A stretch of DNA of 64,000 nucleotides from Oleomonas cavernae (GCF_003590945.1 NZ_QYUK01000011.1:1-64000); one strand, 5' to 3'. Counted from the stretch's first letter, positions 34,080-45,539 are shown. Made by a program: numbers and translations. Notes: generated from the sequence alone by a model not told the origin.

Positions 34080-35867
34080 ATGCCTAGCTACAAGGCGCCC
34101 GTCGACGATATTCGCTTCGTCCTGAACGACGTGCTGAATATCGGGAAGTATTCCAACCTGGCCGGCTTTGCCGACGCCCCGCGCGACGTGGTCGATGCGA
34201 TCCTCGACGAGGGCGCCAAGATCTGCGAACGCGTCCTGGCGCCGCTGAACCAGGTGGGCGATGCCGAAGGCTGTAAGATCGCCGACGGCGTGGTGACCAC
34301 GCCGACCGGCTTCAAGCAAGCCTACAAGACCTTCGTCGACGGCGGCTGGCCCGGCATCACCGGCGACCCGGAGTTCGGCGGCCAGGGCATGCCCTACGTC
34401 CTGGGCTTCGCACTCAACGAATTCGTCTCGTCGTCCAACATGGCCTTCGGCATGTATCCCGGCCTGTCCCACGGCGCCTATGCGGCGATCCACCAGTGGG
34501 GCACCGACGACCAGAAGCAGACCTACCTGCCCAAGCTCGTCTCGGGCGAGTGGACCGGCACCATGAACCTGACCGAGCCGCATTGCGGCACGGATCTGGG
34601 CCTGCTGCGCACTCGCGCCGAGCCGCAGGGCGACGGCACCTACAAGATCACCGGCACCAAGATCTTCATCTCGGCCGGCGAACACGACATGTCGGACAAC
34701 ATCATCCACCTCGTGCTGGCCAAGATCCCTGGCGGCCCGGAAGGGGTGAAGGGCATTTCGCTGTTCATCGTGCCGAAGTTCATGGTCGAGGCCGATGGTT
34801 CGCTGGGTGCCCGCAATGGCGTGAAGGCCGGCAACATCGAACACAAGATGGGCATCATCGGCAATTCCACCTGTGTCATGAACTTCGACGAGGCCACCGG
34901 CTTCCTGATCGGGGAAGAGCACAAGGGCCTGCGCGCCATGTTCACCATGATGAACGCGGCCCGCCTCGGCGTCGGCATCCAGGGCCTGTCCCAGGCCGAG
35001 GTCGCCTACCAGAACGCGGCGATCTATGCCAAGGACCGGTTGCAGATGCGCTCGATCTCGGGCACCAAGTTCCCCGAGAAGCCGGCCGACCCGATCATCG
35101 TGCACCCCGACGTGCGCCGCATGCTGCTCTCGATCCGCTCCTTCGTCGAGGGTGCGCGCGCCTTCTACCTGTGGACCGGGCTGAAGATCGACCTGTCGCA
35201 CAAGGATCCCGATCCGGCGGTGCGCGAGGCCAATGACGACATCGTCGCCCTGGTCACCCCGGTCGTGAAGGGTTACCTGACCGACAAGGGCTTCGAGTCG
35301 ACCGTCGCCGCCCAGCAGGTGTTCGGCGGCCACGGCTACATCAAGGAGTGGGGGATGGAGCAGTTCGTGCGCGACGCTCGCATCAGCCAGATCTACGAAG
35401 GCACCAACGGCATCCAGGCGCTCGACCTGGTCGGCCGCAAGCTGGGCCAGAACGGTGGCCGCGGCCTGTTCGCCTATATCGGCGAGGTCGAGCACTTCGT
35501 CGCCGAGAATGCCGGCAACGCCGAGCTGAAGCCGTTCCTGGACGGCTTGCAGAAGGCGACGGGCGACCTGCGCGACGGCGCCATGTGGTTCATGCAGAAC
35601 GCCATGGCCAACCCGGACAACGCCGGTGCCGGCTCGGTCGAGTACATGCACCTGTTCGGCATCCAGGTGCTGGCCTACATGTGGTCGCAGATGGCCAAGA
35701 TCTCGCTCGACGCCAAGGCCGCCGGCACGGCGACCGAGTTCCACGAGAACAAGCTGATCGTCGGCCGCTTCTTCCTGGACCGCATCGTGCCCGACACCGC
35801 CTCGCTGCTGGTCAAGCTCAGCGCCGGCGCGGACAGCATCATGGCGCTGAAGGCCGCCAATTTCTGA
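34080..35867 (+). CDS. Acyl-CoA dehydrogenase with C-terminal extension (FadE-type)
   Basis: 595 residues. N-terminal AcdN-like segment, then the standard domains: NLTEPHCGTDLGLLRTRAEP (FAD/substrate), the GGHGYIKEWGMEQFVRD helix and IYEGTNGIQALDLVGRK with the catalytic-Glu type motif. A C-terminal PF12806-like domain follows. This class handles medium- to long-chain acyl-CoAs. The start has GAGGAGAGATCGAG. First of four beta-oxidation genes running to the terminator at 40658, preceded by the LiuR-like site. Confidence 0.95.
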   Translation: MPSYKAPVDDIRFVLNDVLNIGKYSNLAGFADAPRDVVDAILDEGAKICERVLAPLNQVGDAEGCKIADGVVTTPTGFKQAYKTFVDGGWPGITGDPEFGGQGMPYVLGFALNEFVSSSNMAFGMYPGLSHGAYAAIHQWGTDDQKQTYLPKLVSGEWTGTMNLTEPHCGTDLGLLRTRAEPQGDGTYKITGTKIFISAGEHDMSDNIIHLVLAKIPGGPEGVKGISLFIVPKFMVEADGSLGARNGVKAGNIEHKMGIIGNSTCVMNFDEATGFLIGEEHKGLRAMFTMMNAARLGVGIQGLSQAEVAYQNAAIYAKDRLQMRSISGTKFPEKPADPIIVHPDVRRMLLSIRSFVEGARAFYLWTGLKIDLSHKDPDPAVREANDDIVALVTPVVKGYLTDKGFESTVAAQQVFGGHGYIKEWGMEQFVRDARISQIYEGTNGIQALDLVGRKLGQNGGRGLFAYIGEVEHFVAENAGNAELKPFLDGLQKATGDLRDGAMWFMQNAMANPDNAGAGSVEYMHLFGIQVLAYMWSQMAKISLDAKAAGTATEFHENKLIVGRFFLDRIVPDTASLLVKLSAGADSIMALKAANF

Positions 35868-35884
35868 TTGTCACCAATCCAAGG

Positions 35885-35909
35885 ACGGGGGCGCATTTGG
35901 CGCCCCCGT
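35885..35909. terminator. GC-rich hairpin between two acyl-CoA dehydrogenase genes
   Basis: ACGGGGGCGC and GCGCCCCCGT form a perfect 10-base stem with a 5-base loop 18 bases after a stop codon. There is no T-run directly after it, so it may attenuate transcription or protect mRNA rather than end it. Confidence 0.45.
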
Positions 35910-35963
35910 TCCAAGATAAAAAAAGTTCGGTAACCAGCCCAAACGGCGGAGGAGAGATCGCCC

Positions 35964-37109
35964 ATGTTCCAGCGTAGCCTGAAGCTCAACGAAGAGCATG
36001 AGATGGTGCGGGACAACGCCCGCCGGTTCTTCGAAAAGGAATGCGTGCCCTATAATCAGAAGTGGGCCGAAGACGGCGTGATCAGCCGCGAGGCCTGGTT
36101 GAAGGCGGGCGAGGCCGGCATCCTGTGCGCGACCATGCCGGAGGAATACGGCGGCTCGGGCATGGACTTCAAGGCCTCCGCCCTGCTGATGGAAGCGCAG
36201 GTCGACGCCGGCGCCTCAGGCCCCGGCTTCTCGCTGCATTCGGACATCGTAGCACCCTACATCCACACCTACGGCTCGGAAGAGCAGAAGAAGAAGTGGC
36301 TGCCACGCATGGCCACGGGCGAGCTGATCGGCGCCATCGCCATGACCGAGCCGGGCGCCGGCTCGGATCTCCAGGGCGTTCGCACTTCGGCCAAGAAGGA
36401 TGGCAACCACTACGTCATCAACGGCCAGAAGACTTTCATCACCAATGGCCAGCTCGCCAACCTGATCATCGTCGTGACCAAGACCGACCCGACCAAGGGC
36501 GCCCATGGCACTTCGCTGATCGTGGTCGAGACCGACGAGGTCGAAGGCTTCCGCCGCGGCCGCAACCTCGACAAGATCGGCATGCACGCGCAGGACACCT
36601 CCGAGCTGTTCTTCGACGAGGTCCGCGTGCCGACCGCCAACCTGCTGGGCCATGAGGAAGGCCAGGGCTTCATCCAGCTCATGCAGCAGCTCCCCTCGGA
36701 ACGCCTGCAGATCGCCATCACCGCGGTGAAGACCTGCGAGAAGGCGGTCGAGGAGACGGTCAAGTACACCAAGGACCGCAAGGCCTTCGGCAAGTCGATC
36801 TTCGATTTCCAGAACACCCGCTTCAAGCTGGCCGAATGCGCGACCGAGACCCGCATCGCCCGCGTCTTCGTCGACCACTGCATCGAGCTGCTGGTCGAGG
36901 GCAAGCTCGACGTCCAGACCGCGGCCATGGCCAAGTATTGGTGCTCGGACCTGCAGGGCAAGGTCGTCGACGAGTGCCTGCAGCTCCACGGCGGCTATGG
37001 CTACATGATGGAATACCCGATCGCGCAAATGTATGTGAACGGCCGCGTTCAGCGCATCTACGGCGGCGCCAACGAGATCATGAAGGAACTGATCAGCCGG
37101 ATGCTGTGA
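35964..37109 (+). CDS. Acyl-CoA dehydrogenase
   Basis: 381 residues, normal family length. Clear motifs: AMTEPGAGSDLQGVRTSA (FAD), FITNGQLANL, FGKSIFDFQNTRFKLAE, and the C-terminal QLHGGYGYMMEYPIAQMYVN with RIYGGANEIMKELI. It resembles long-chain or short/branched-chain dehydrogenases; the exact chain length cannot be told. The start is ATG 35964 after GGAGGAGAGATCGCCC. In the beta-oxidation run. Confidence 0.95.
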   Translation: MFQRSLKLNEEHEMVRDNARRFFEKECVPYNQKWAEDGVISREAWLKAGEAGILCATMPEEYGGSGMDFKASALLMEAQVDAGASGPGFSLHSDIVAPYIHTYGSEEQKKKWLPRMATGELIGAIAMTEPGAGSDLQGVRTSAKKDGNHYVINGQKTFITNGQLANLIIVVTKTDPTKGAHGTSLIVVETDEVEGFRRGRNLDKIGMHAQDTSELFFDEVRVPTANLLGHEEGQGFIQLMQQLPSERLQIAITAVKTCEKAVEETVKYTKDRKAFGKSIFDFQNTRFKLAECATETRIARVFVDHCIELLVEGKLDVQTAAMAKYWCSDLQGKVVDECLQLHGGYGYMMEYPIAQMYVNGRVQRIYGGANEIMKELISRML

Positions 37110-37123
37110 GGTTCCTTGTCCTG

Positions 37124-37205
37124 CGTCATCCCGGCCTCGAGCCGGGATCTCGTGGGGATAGAGTGCTTACTGGTTACAAGATCCCGGCTCGAGGCCGGGG
37201 TGACG
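37124..37205. repeat. Palindromic repeat, family A (CTCGAGCCGGG form)
   Basis: CGTCATCCCGGCCTCGAGCC and GGCTCGAGGCCGGGGTGACG flank a 35-base spacer between the dehydrogenase and thiolase genes. It resembles the copy at 14689 more than the others. Confidence 0.75.
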
Positions 37206-37237
37206 ATCGAGACAAAAACTTCTGAGGAGTAGAGACC

Positions 37238-38442
<1,205 letters not shown>

Positions 38443-38456
38443 TCGAGGGTCGGAAC

Positions 38457-40634
38457 ATGAGCAACAACATCAATTACGCCGTCGACGCGGACGGTATCGC
38501 CACCATCACCTGGGACATGGCCGGCCGGTCGATGAACGTCCTCAACGAAGGCTCGATCCGGGACTTCGCCGAGGCAACCGAGAAGGCCATCGCCGACGAG
38601 AAGGTGAAGGGGGTCATCATCACCTCGGCCAAGGACGCGTTCCTGGCCGGCGCCGACCTCGACATGCTGGTCAAGACCGCCTTCGGCCCCAAGGATGCCA
38701 AGGCCCTGACCGACAATTCGGGCACCCTGCAGAAGATCTTCCGCCGCTATGAGACCAGCGGTAAGCCCTTCGTCGCCGCGATCAACGGCACCGCGCTGGG
38801 CGGCGGCCTGGAAATCACCCTGGCCTGCCACTACCGCATCGCCGCCGACAATTCCCGCACCAAGCTGGGCCTGCCGGAAGTGAAGGTCGGTCTCCTGCCG
38901 GGCGCCGGTGGCACCCAGCGTCTGCCCCGCCTGATCGGTGCGGCCAATGCCCTGCCGCTGCTGCTCCAGGGCAAGGAACTCGATCCCCAGGGCGCCCTGG
39001 GCCAGGGTGTCGTCAACGAAGTGGTGCCGGCGGCCGACCTGCTGGCCCGTGCCAAGGCCTATCTGCTGGACAAGCCGCGCAGCGTCCAGCCCTGGGACGA
39101 GAAGAACTTCAAGATCCCCGGCGGCGGCGTCTACACGCCTTCGGGCATGCAGACCTTCCCGGGCGCCATCGCCATGAGCCACCGCGAGAGCCAGGGCAAC
39201 TACCCGGCGATCAAGGCGATCCTGTCCTGCGTCTATGAGGGCCTGCAGGTTCCCTTCGACGCCGGCCTGCGTATCGAGACCCGTTACTTCGTCTCGCTGC
39301 TGATCGACCCGACCTCGGGCAACATGATCCGCACCCTGTTCATCTCCATGCAGGAGCTGAACAAGGGCGTGCGTCGCCCGGCCGGCCAGCCGGCGACCGA
39401 CGTCAAGAAGCTGGGCATCCTGGGTGCCGGCATGATGGGCGCCGGCATCGCCTATGTCTCGGCCTCGGCCGGGATCGAATGCGTGCTGCTCGACCAGACG
39501 ATCGAGGCGGCCGAGAAGGGCAAGGCCTATTCGACCGGCCTGCTGGACAAGGCGATCAGCCGTGGCAAGTCCACTGAAGACAAGAAGGCCAAGCTGCTGG
39601 GCCTGATCAAGCCGACCACCGATCATGCCGATCTCGCCGGCTGCGATCTGGTCATCGAGGCGGTGTTCGAAAACCGCGAGGTGAAGGCCGAGGCGACGAA
39701 GAAGTCGGAAGCCGTCATCCCCGCGACCTCGATCTATGCCTCCAACACCTCGACCCTGCCGATTTCCGGCCTGGCCGAGGCGAGCGTGCGTCCTGAGAGC
39801 TTCATCGGCATCCACTTCTTCTCGCCCGTCGACAAGATGATGCTGGTCGAGATCATCATGGGCAAGAAGACGGACCAGCGCGCCCTGGCGGTCGCCATGG
39901 ATTACGTCAAGAAGATCAAGAAGACCCCGATCGTGGTCAACGACAGCCGCGGCTTCTACACCAGCCGCTGCTTCGGCACCTACGTCAGCGAAGGCATCGA
40001 GATGCTGGCCGAGGGCATTGCCCCGGCGATCATCGACAACATCGGCCGGGCCACGGGCATGCCCCGCGGGCCGCTCGAGATGAACGACGACGTGGCGCTC
40101 GACCTCGGCCACAAGGTGCGCACCCAGACCAGGAAGGACCTGGGCGATGCCTATGAGGCGACTCCGGCCGATGCCCTGGTTGCCACCCTGGTCGAGAAGC
40201 TGGGCCGCTATGGCCGCAAGAACGGCAAGGGCTTCTACGAGTATCCGGCCGACGGCAAGAAGTACCTGTGGGAAGGCCTGGCCGATCTCGCCCCGGTGAA
40301 GATCGCCGAGAGCAGCACGGACCTGATCAAGGAAATCCGCACCCGCCTCTTGTTCCGCCAGGCGGTGGAAGCAGCCCGCTGCTACGCCGAAGGCGTGGTC
40401 ACGGACGTGCGCGATGCCGACGTCGGCTCGATCCTGGCCTGGGGCTTCGCGCCCTGGACCGGCGGCCCGCTGTCGCTGATCGACCGGGTCGGCGTCGCCG
40501 CCTTCGTCGCCCAGTGCGATGTCTTCGCCCAGAAGTACGGCAAGCGTTACAGCCCGCCGCAGCTCCTGCGCGACATGGCCGCCAAGGGCGAGACCTTCTA
40601 CCAGACCGCCAAGCTCGCGGCCGCCGCCGAGTAA
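38457..40634 (+). CDS. FadB/FadJ-like enoyl-CoA hydratase/3-hydroxyacyl-CoA dehydrogenase
   Basis: 725 residues. N-terminal crotonase domain (about 1-190) with the oxyanion-hole [17 protein letters not shown] and [15 protein letters not shown] (two conserved acids); middle linker; Rossmann domain with [10 protein letters not shown] (about residue 322) and SNTSTLPIS; then 3HCDH C-terminal domains with [13 protein letters not shown] (catalytic His-Glu region). It performs hydration and NAD-dependent oxidation in beta-oxidation and would hand its product to the thiolase just upstream. ATG 38457 follows GAGGGTCGGAAC. Last gene before a strong terminator. Confidence 0.95.
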   Translation: MSNNINYAVDADGIATITWDMAGRSMNVLNEGSIRDFAEATEKAIADEKVKGVIITSAKDAFLAGADLDMLVKTAFGPKDAKALTDNSGTLQKIFRRYETSGKPFVAAINGTALGGGLEITLACHYRIAADNSRTKLGLPEVKVGLLPGAGGTQRLPRLIGAANALPLLLQGKELDPQGALGQGVVNEVVPAADLLARAKAYLLDKPRSVQPWDEKNFKIPGGGVYTPSGMQTFPGAIAMSHRESQGNYPAIKAILSCVYEGLQVPFDAGLRIETRYFVSLLIDPTSGNMIRTLFISMQELNKGVRRPAGQPATDVKKLGILGAGMMGAGIAYVSASAGIECVLLDQTIEAAEKGKAYSTGLLDKAISRGKSTEDKKAKLLGLIKPTTDHADLAGCDLVIEAVFENREVKAEATKKSEAVIPATSIYASNTSTLPISGLAEASVRPESFIGIHFFSPVDKMMLVEIIMGKKTDQRALAVAMDYVKKIKKTPIVVNDSRGFYTSRCFGTYVSEGIEMLAEGIAPAIIDNIGRATGMPRGPLEMNDDVALDLGHKVRTQTRKDLGDAYEATPADALVATLVEKLGRYGRKNGKGFYEYPADGKKYLWEGLADLAPVKIAESSTDLIKEIRTRLLFRQAVEAARCYAEGVVTDVRDADVGSILAWGFAPWTGGPLSLIDRVGVAAFVAQCDVFAQKYGKRYSPPQLLRDMAAKGETFYQTAKLAAAAE

Positions 40635-40657
40635 GGTTGAGGCTTACGACTTGAGAA

Positions 40658-40692
40658 GGGCCGGCGGGGCAACCCGCCGGCCCTTTTCTTTT
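40658..40692 (+). terminator. Rho-independent terminator of the beta-oxidation operon
   Basis: GGGCCGGCGGG-GCAA-CCCGCCGGCCC is a perfect 11-base stem with a GCAA tetraloop, followed at once by TTTTCTTTT. It ends 58 bases after the FadB-like stop. Confidence 0.93.
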
Positions 40693-40732
40693 GCGATGCC
40701 CGGCGTGGCGAAAAAGTTTTGCACCGGCGTCG

Positions 40733-40846
40733 TGCGTCCTTCGAGACGGCCCTTCGGGCCTCCTCAGGATGAGGAGAATCTTTATGGCAAAAAGACTTTC
40801 CTCATCCTGAGGAGCCATGCGAAGCGTGGCGTCTCGAAGGACGCAC
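40733..40846. repeat. Palindromic repeat, family B (TGCGTCCTTCGAGACG...)
   Basis: Outer arms TGCGTCCTTCGAGACG and CGTCTCGAAGGACGCA enclose inner arms CCTCAGGATGAGG/CCTCATCCTGAGG. Full copies also occur at 46231 and 49180, and a single arm at 21855. Confidence 0.8.
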
Positions 40847-40978
40847 CATGCCTCTCCAAACCTATCAGCTTTGCCGTTCACCGTGATAGTGATCAGACAA
40901 TTGCAATTTATTCTTACTAGCAAACACCTACAGTCCCCCTGAATTTCCGCGCTGCGGCGGAAACCCTGGGGTTTGCAG
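40847..40978. promoter_or_regulatory. AT-rich leader of the TonB receptor gene
   Basis: With the terminator and the family B repeat, this fills the 344-base gap before the receptor. It is locally AT-rich (ACAATTGCAATTTATTCTTA), unlike surrounding DNA, and must contain the receptor's promoter. GATAGTGATCA and the AT-rich stretch are loosely reminiscent of iron-regulator sites, but no good Fur, Irr or RirA match can be made by eye. Confidence 0.35.
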
Positions 40979-43117
40979 ATGAGTAGGTTCGGCTCGCGTC
41001 ATGGGCGCCATGGCTTTTCCATTGTGGCGCTGCTCGTGGCGCTGGCCGCCGGCGATGGCGCCGCGGCGCAGGAGGCGGGCAGCGACGGCACCATCACGCT
41101 CGACACGGTGACCGTCGAAGGGCAGTCGCAGGCGGCCGATCCGGTCGGGCCGGGTGTGGGCTATGGGGCGGACACCAGCCGCGCCGGCACCAAGACCGAT
41201 ACGCCGATCCTGGAGGTGCCGCAGTCGATCCAGGTGCTGACGCGGCAGTTGATCGAGGATACGGGCGCGCGCTCGCTGACCGACATCCTGCGCCATGCCG
41301 CCGGCGTCATGCCGGGCGGCTACTACAATGGCTGGGACTATGTGCGTATCCGCGGCTTCGAGGCCGATACCTCGGTCTTTCTCGATGGCCTGGTCAACGA
41401 CTACTACGTCGGGATCGCCACCGATCCGCTTTTGCTCGACCGGGTCGAGGTGGTGCGCGGTCCGGCCTCCACCCTCTATGGCGCAGGCTCCGCCGGCGGC
41501 ATGGTGAACCTGGTCAGCAAGCGGCCGGTCCCTGAGAACTTCGCCACCGTGACGACGATGGCGGGGACCGAGGGCGACTATCAGGCGACGCTGGATGCCG
41601 GCCTGGTCCTGACCCCGGACGAGACGCTGTACGGGCGGCTGCTCATCCTGCTCGGCTCGGAAGATACGTTCATCGAGCATGTCGATCCCTCGAAGCGGAT
41701 CGTCGTCGCGCCCTCGCTGACCTGGAAGCCGAACGCGCAGACCAGCCTGACACTGCTTGCCCGCTATTCGGAAAACTGGGACCGGGCGGCGCCCACGCTG
41801 CCGGCGCGGGGCACCGTGCTGCCCAATGCCAACGGCAAGCTGCCGCTCGACAGGTTCCTGGGCGAGCCGGACTATCCCGGCAAGCTGAACCTGGAGAGCC
41901 AGCGCCTCGGCTACGAATTCCGCCACGAGTTCGATGAGACCTTTGCCGTGCGCCAGAACCTGCGCATGAGCTGGTTCGACTCCAAGTGGAGCAACATCAT
42001 CTATCCAGGTTTTCTCGCCGCCGACGATCGTACCCTGATGCGCTTCTATTACTCGCAGCGGGACAAGTGGACGGTCTTCAGCATCGACACAGCAGCCGAA
42101 GCGCGGTTCTCGACCGGCTCGTTGCAGCATTTCGTGGCCGTTGGCGTCGACTACAGCGCCTATGACGACGAAAACGATGCATCCGATTTCAGCGTCTTCG
42201 ACTTCATCGATATCTTCGACCCGGATTACGGCCAACCGTCGCCGGCGCAGCCGCTGACCGTACATACGCAGGCGGATTCGCGTGCCTTGGGCTTCTATGT
42301 CCAGGATCAAGTCAAGATCGGCAGCGACGTGACGGTGACGCTCGGCGGCCGTTTCGATCGCGCAAAGACCAGTTCCGACGGGCCAAGCGGCCACGCGGAG
42401 AGCGAAGACGACAAGTTCAGCCCCAAGGCCGGCATCACCTGGGAATTCCAGCCGGGCTTCGCGGCCTATGCCACTTACAGCGAGTCTTTCCGGCCACAGC
42501 CGGGAAGAAGCACGGCAAGCGGTGGAAATGTCGAGCCCGAGACCGGGGTCAACTACGAGATCGGCCTCAAGGCCGACAGCGAGGATGGAACCTTGGGCGG
42601 GACGCTTGCCCTCTTCGACATAACCCGGCAGAACGTTGCATCGTCGACCGGGTTTCCCAATGTCTACGCCGTCTCGGGCGAGCAGCGCAGCCGTGGCGTC
42701 GAGCTCGACGCCCGCTGGTCGCCGGCACCGGGGCTCGACCTGACCGCCGCCTACACCTACACCCATATCAGGGTGACGGAGGGCGACAACGACGGTGCCA
42801 CGCCCCGGAATGTCCCGGCTCACATGTACAGTGCCTGGGCGCACTACCGCCTTCAGGACGGGCCGCTCGAAGGCTTCGGTTTTGGCGCCGGCGTCAGCCA
42901 CTACACCAAGCAGCAGGGTGACGACGGCAATAGCTTCACCCTGCCGGCCTATACGCTGGTCGATGCCACGCTATCCTATGAGCAAGGCCCGTACCGTGCC
43001 CAGCTCAACGTGAGCAACCTGTTCGACGAGGAATATTACGTCGGCTCCTACAGCGACTTCTACGTCCTGCCGGGCGCCCCGACCGAGGCGCGCCTGACCC
43101 TGGGCTATACCTTCTGA
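40979..43117 (+). CDS. TonB-dependent siderophore receptor
   Basis: 712 residues. Signal peptide (FSIVALLVALAAGDGAAA, then QEA), plug domain (EVPQSIQVLTRQLIEDTGAR, IRGFEADTSVFLDGL, DRVEVVRGPASTLYGAGSAGG) and a 22-strand outer-membrane barrel ending LTLGYTF with terminal Phe. The IRGF and VVRGPAS motifs are of the ferric-siderophore receptor class (FhuA/FpvA-like). ATG 40979 is used. Neither TonB/ExbBD nor a periplasmic transporter is near, so it would rely on genes elsewhere. Confidence 0.94.
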   Translation: MSRFGSRHGRHGFSIVALLVALAAGDGAAAQEAGSDGTITLDTVTVEGQSQAADPVGPGVGYGADTSRAGTKTDTPILEVPQSIQVLTRQLIEDTGARSLTDILRHAAGVMPGGYYNGWDYVRIRGFEADTSVFLDGLVNDYYVGIATDPLLLDRVEVVRGPASTLYGAGSAGGMVNLVSKRPVPENFATVTTMAGTEGDYQATLDAGLVLTPDETLYGRLLILLGSEDTFIEHVDPSKRIVVAPSLTWKPNAQTSLTLLARYSENWDRAAPTLPARGTVLPNANGKLPLDRFLGEPDYPGKLNLESQRLGYEFRHEFDETFAVRQNLRMSWFDSKWSNIIYPGFLAADDRTLMRFYYSQRDKWTVFSIDTAAEARFSTGSLQHFVAVGVDYSAYDDENDASDFSVFDFIDIFDPDYGQPSPAQPLTVHTQADSRALGFYVQDQVKIGSDVTVTLGGRFDRAKTSSDGPSGHAESEDDKFSPKAGITWEFQPGFAAYATYSESFRPQPGRSTASGGNVEPETGVNYEIGLKADSEDGTLGGTLALFDITRQNVASSTGFPNVYAVSGEQRSRGVELDARWSPAPGLDLTAAYTYTHIRVTEGDNDGATPRNVPAHMYSAWAHYRLQDGPLEGFGFGAGVSHYTKQQGDDGNSFTLPAYTLVDATLSYEQGPYRAQLNVSNLFDEEYYVGSYSDFYVLPGAPTEARLTLGYTF

Positions 43118-43189
43118 CCCGGTTGTTTCCCCGTTTGCCGAACGGGCGGACCTGGACGATCATCGCCCAAGGTGAGGAGGTCCAGGTCC

Positions 43190-43474
43190 ATGGAACGCAG
43201 CTATGCGCGCGCCCTGCTGCTGGCGGGGTTGACCCTGATGGGGGCGGGATTTCTTGCCTTTGCCCTGTTCGAGGCGCTGTTGCCGCTGCTCGGCACGGCC
43301 CTGGCGGCGGCGGTGACCGGCATCCTCTGCCTGGTGCCGGTGCTGGCCATCGCCCTGCGCGAGCGCAAGGCGCCGCCCTCCGTGGCGGCTTCGGCCGCCA
43401 GCTCGGCGGTGGCCGCCACCTCGGTGCTCGAGGGCTTTGCCGGCCTCCTCGATCCCGCCAAGCGGCGGAAGTAG
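43190..43474 (+). CDS. Small two-helix membrane protein, hypothetical
   Basis: 94 residues with two membrane helices (ALLLAGLTLMGAGFLAFALF and a second about residues 33-55) and an Ala/Ser-rich C-terminal tail ending in a basic DPAKRRK. It resembles the phage-holin/DUF1469-type small membrane proteins in shape, but no family is claimed. It follows the TonB receptor by 72 bases; ATG 43190 has GGTGAGGAGGTCC upstream. Confidence 0.65.
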   Translation: MERSYARALLLAGLTLMGAGFLAFALFEALLPLLGTALAAAVTGILCLVPVLAIALRERKAPPSVAASAASSAVAATSVLEGFAGLLDPAKRRK

Positions 43475-43484
43475 GCCTCAGCGT

Positions 43485-44405
43485 TCAGCCCGGCCACGCC
43501 GCCGTCTGGCCCGCCATCAGCGCGCGGATCTCGTCGGGGACCTCGATTGCCTTGCGGGCCTGCATGTCGAAATAGACCGCGACGATTTCGACGGTGGCGA
43601 GCGGGGTGCCGCTCGCCTCGTCGAACAGCCAGTGGAACAGGCGCAGGGTGCGGCCCACGATGCCGCTGGAGCCCGAGCGCAGGACGACGATGTCGCCCGG
43701 CCTGGACGGGGCCAGCCAGCGCACCTTGTAGTCCAGCGCGGCCGAGCCGATGTGGCGCGCGCGCAGCGCCTCGGCCGAGATCGCGTCGCTGGCGATCAGA
43801 TGGCCCACGGCCTGCGACAGGCGCGAGATATAGGCCTGGCGGGTCAACAGCCCACCGGCGGCCAGGTCGCCGGGCCGCACGAGGCTGACCAGCGTTTCCT
43901 TGAGGCCGAAATCCGCCGCCGCCCGGCCGGACACGCCGCCCGCCGGCCCGGGCAGTTCCGGCTGGGCCGGCGCGTTCACGGCATTGGGTGCCACCAGCAG
44001 CGCCGCGGCCGCGTCGAGCACGCCGGCGGGCAGGGGGCACAGGGCACCGGTTTGGGCATCGGCCCCGCCCATGACGGTATCGAGTACCGCCGCCAGGGTG
44101 TCGCTGGCCGACTGGTACATCTCGTGGCGCAGGCGGATGGTGCCGGCCGCCCGGTCGAGGCCGATCACGGCGGTCTGGGTGTGCAGCACGGCGCCGGATC
44201 GGCTCTCGCGCTTGAACACGATCTGGTCGGTCAGGGGGCGCGGGGCGATGGCGCTGGCCAGGGGCAGGCCCAGGCGGGTCATCATGACGGCCTGGGATTC
44301 GTCGAACTTGCGGCCGTAGAACTGGACGTTCATATGACCCATCTGGTCGCATTCCCAGGCATCGGTCGCACCGCGCCAGGTCGTCTGGAAACCGGGCTTG
44401 CTCAA
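43485..44405 (-). CDS. Double hot-dog acyl-CoA thioesterase-like protein
   Basis: 306 residues built of two 4-hydroxybenzoyl-CoA-thioesterase hot-dog units. The first has WECDQMGHMNVQFYGRKFDE (the catalytic-Asp type DxMGHMNV motif); the second ends in LFHWLFDEASGTPLATVEIVAVYFD. It should hydrolyse acyl-CoAs to free acids and CoA in the cytoplasm. The tail faces the small membrane-protein gene; the head is divergent from the GST gene, with GGTGGG/CCCACC repeats in the 213-base gap. Confidence 0.85.
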   Translation of the reverse strand: MSKPGFQTTWRGATDAWECDQMGHMNVQFYGRKFDESQAVMMTRLGLPLASAIAPRPLTDQIVFKRESRSGAVLHTQTAVIGLDRAAGTIRLRHEMYQSASDTLAAVLDTVMGGADAQTGALCPLPAGVLDAAAALLVAPNAVNAPAQPELPGPAGGVSGRAAADFGLKETLVSLVRPGDLAAGGLLTRQAYISRLSQAVGHLIASDAISAEALRARHIGSAALDYKVRWLAPSRPGDIVVLRSGSSGIVGRTLRLFHWLFDEASGTPLATVEIVAVYFDMQARKAIEVPDEIRALMAGQTAAWPG

Positions 44406-44618
44406 AAGCTGCTCCCTCTACTCGACCAGTGATTCATCGCCTGAGCTTATCGCCCTTTGCCGGCAACCGGGCAATGTTGTCGTCGCCGCATCCGACGGGG
44501 TGTTGCGTGCCGGTGGGTCGGTAGCTTTCCCACCAAAGGGGATTGCGGGTGATTTTGCCTTTTCCCTCACAGGCGGTACCGTGGCAAAGCATGGCCGACG
44601 CGACGAGGGGGAGATCTC

Positions 44619-45539
44619 ATGCCCGACCTGATTCTGCATCACTACGCGCTTTCGCCCTTCTCGGCGAAGGTTCGCGCCATGCTCGGGTCCGCGCAGCTTT
44701 CCTGGCGCTCGGCTGTAACACGCGAATTCCCGCCCCGCCCGGTCCTGGCGCAGCTTGCCGGCGGATACCGGCGGATCCCCGTCGCGCAGATCGGCGCCGA
44801 CATCTTCTGCGATTCCAAGGTCATTGCCGAAGAGATCGCAGCGCTGTCCGGCCATGCCGCCCTCTCGCTCGAGCATTGCAGCGACGAGGTGCGGGCCTAT
44901 GCCCGGGAGGTCGACCTCAAGATCTTCCTCGCCTGCATGATGTCGGCGGGGGGCGCCAGCCTCCTGCGGACCATGGGATCGTCCATGAACCCGTTCGACC
45001 TCCTGCGCGCCCTGTGGGACCGGGTGCAGATCGGGCGCAAATCCTCGGTGAAGCTCGGGGACCTGGGCAGGCCGCGCCAGCGGGTGCTGGCGCATCTGGC
45101 CGGGGTCGAACAGCGCCTGCGCCAGCACCCGTTCCTGTTCGGTGCCGAGCCGAACCACGCGGATTTTTCGACCTATCACAGCCTGTGGTTCATGCGCGAC
45201 CTCGGGGCCTCGTCGCTCATCGACCCGTTCCCCGAAACCATCGCCTGGATGGAGCGGATCAAGGCCTTCGGCGAAGGACAGCGCGAGGAGATTTCGCCCG
45301 ACGAGACCCTGGCGGTGGCCAAGGGCGCATCGCCCAGGCCGATCCTGGACGAGCACCGCGCCGATCCGTCGATCGGCCGGCCGGTTCGCATCGGCCCGGC
45401 GGATTATGCGCAGGGTCGGACCGCGGGCACGCTGGTCGGGGCGACGGCATCGCGCTGGATCCTGGCCCGCGAGCCGGCCGGGCTGGGCACGCTCCACGTC
45501 CATTTCCCGCGCACCGGCTATGAGCTGTTGCCGGCCTAG
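44619..45539 (+). CDS. Glutathione S-transferase family protein
   Basis: 306 residues. N-terminal thioredoxin-like domain (LILHHYALSPFSAKVRAML, with Ser at the position that activates glutathione in many bacterial GSTs; RIPVAQIGADIFCDSKVIAE contains the cis-Pro and the SKxI glutathione-binding turn), then an all-helical C-terminal domain. There is an extra C-terminal segment of about 80 residues (SRWILAREPAGLGTLHVHFP) that looks like a separate small sheet domain. Start after GAGGGGGAGATCTC. Role unknown; such extended GSTs are often catabolic accessories. Confidence 0.85.
   Translation: MPDLILHHYALSPFSAKVRAMLGSAQLSWRSAVTREFPPRPVLAQLAGGYRRIPVAQIGADIFCDSKVIAEEIAALSGHAALSLEHCSDEVRAYAREVDLKIFLACMMSAGGASLLRTMGSSMNPFDLLRALWDRVQIGRKSSVKLGDLGRPRQRVLAHLAGVEQRLRQHPFLFGAEPNHADFSTYHSLWFMRDLGASSLIDPFPETIAWMERIKAFGEGQREEISPDETLAVAKGASPRPILDEHRADPSIGRPVRIGPADYAQGRTAGTLVGATASRWILAREPAGLGTLHVHFPRTGYELLPA

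Noticed and set aside
33912-35744. A 610-residue minus-strand frame over the acyl-CoA dehydrogenase at 34080
   Set aside because: It is a GC-rich shadow of a well-conserved gene and has no start context.
40860-40978. A Fur, Irr or RirA box before the TonB receptor
   Set aside because: The stretch is AT-rich and iron control is likely on biological grounds, but no palindrome matches a known iron motif well enough.
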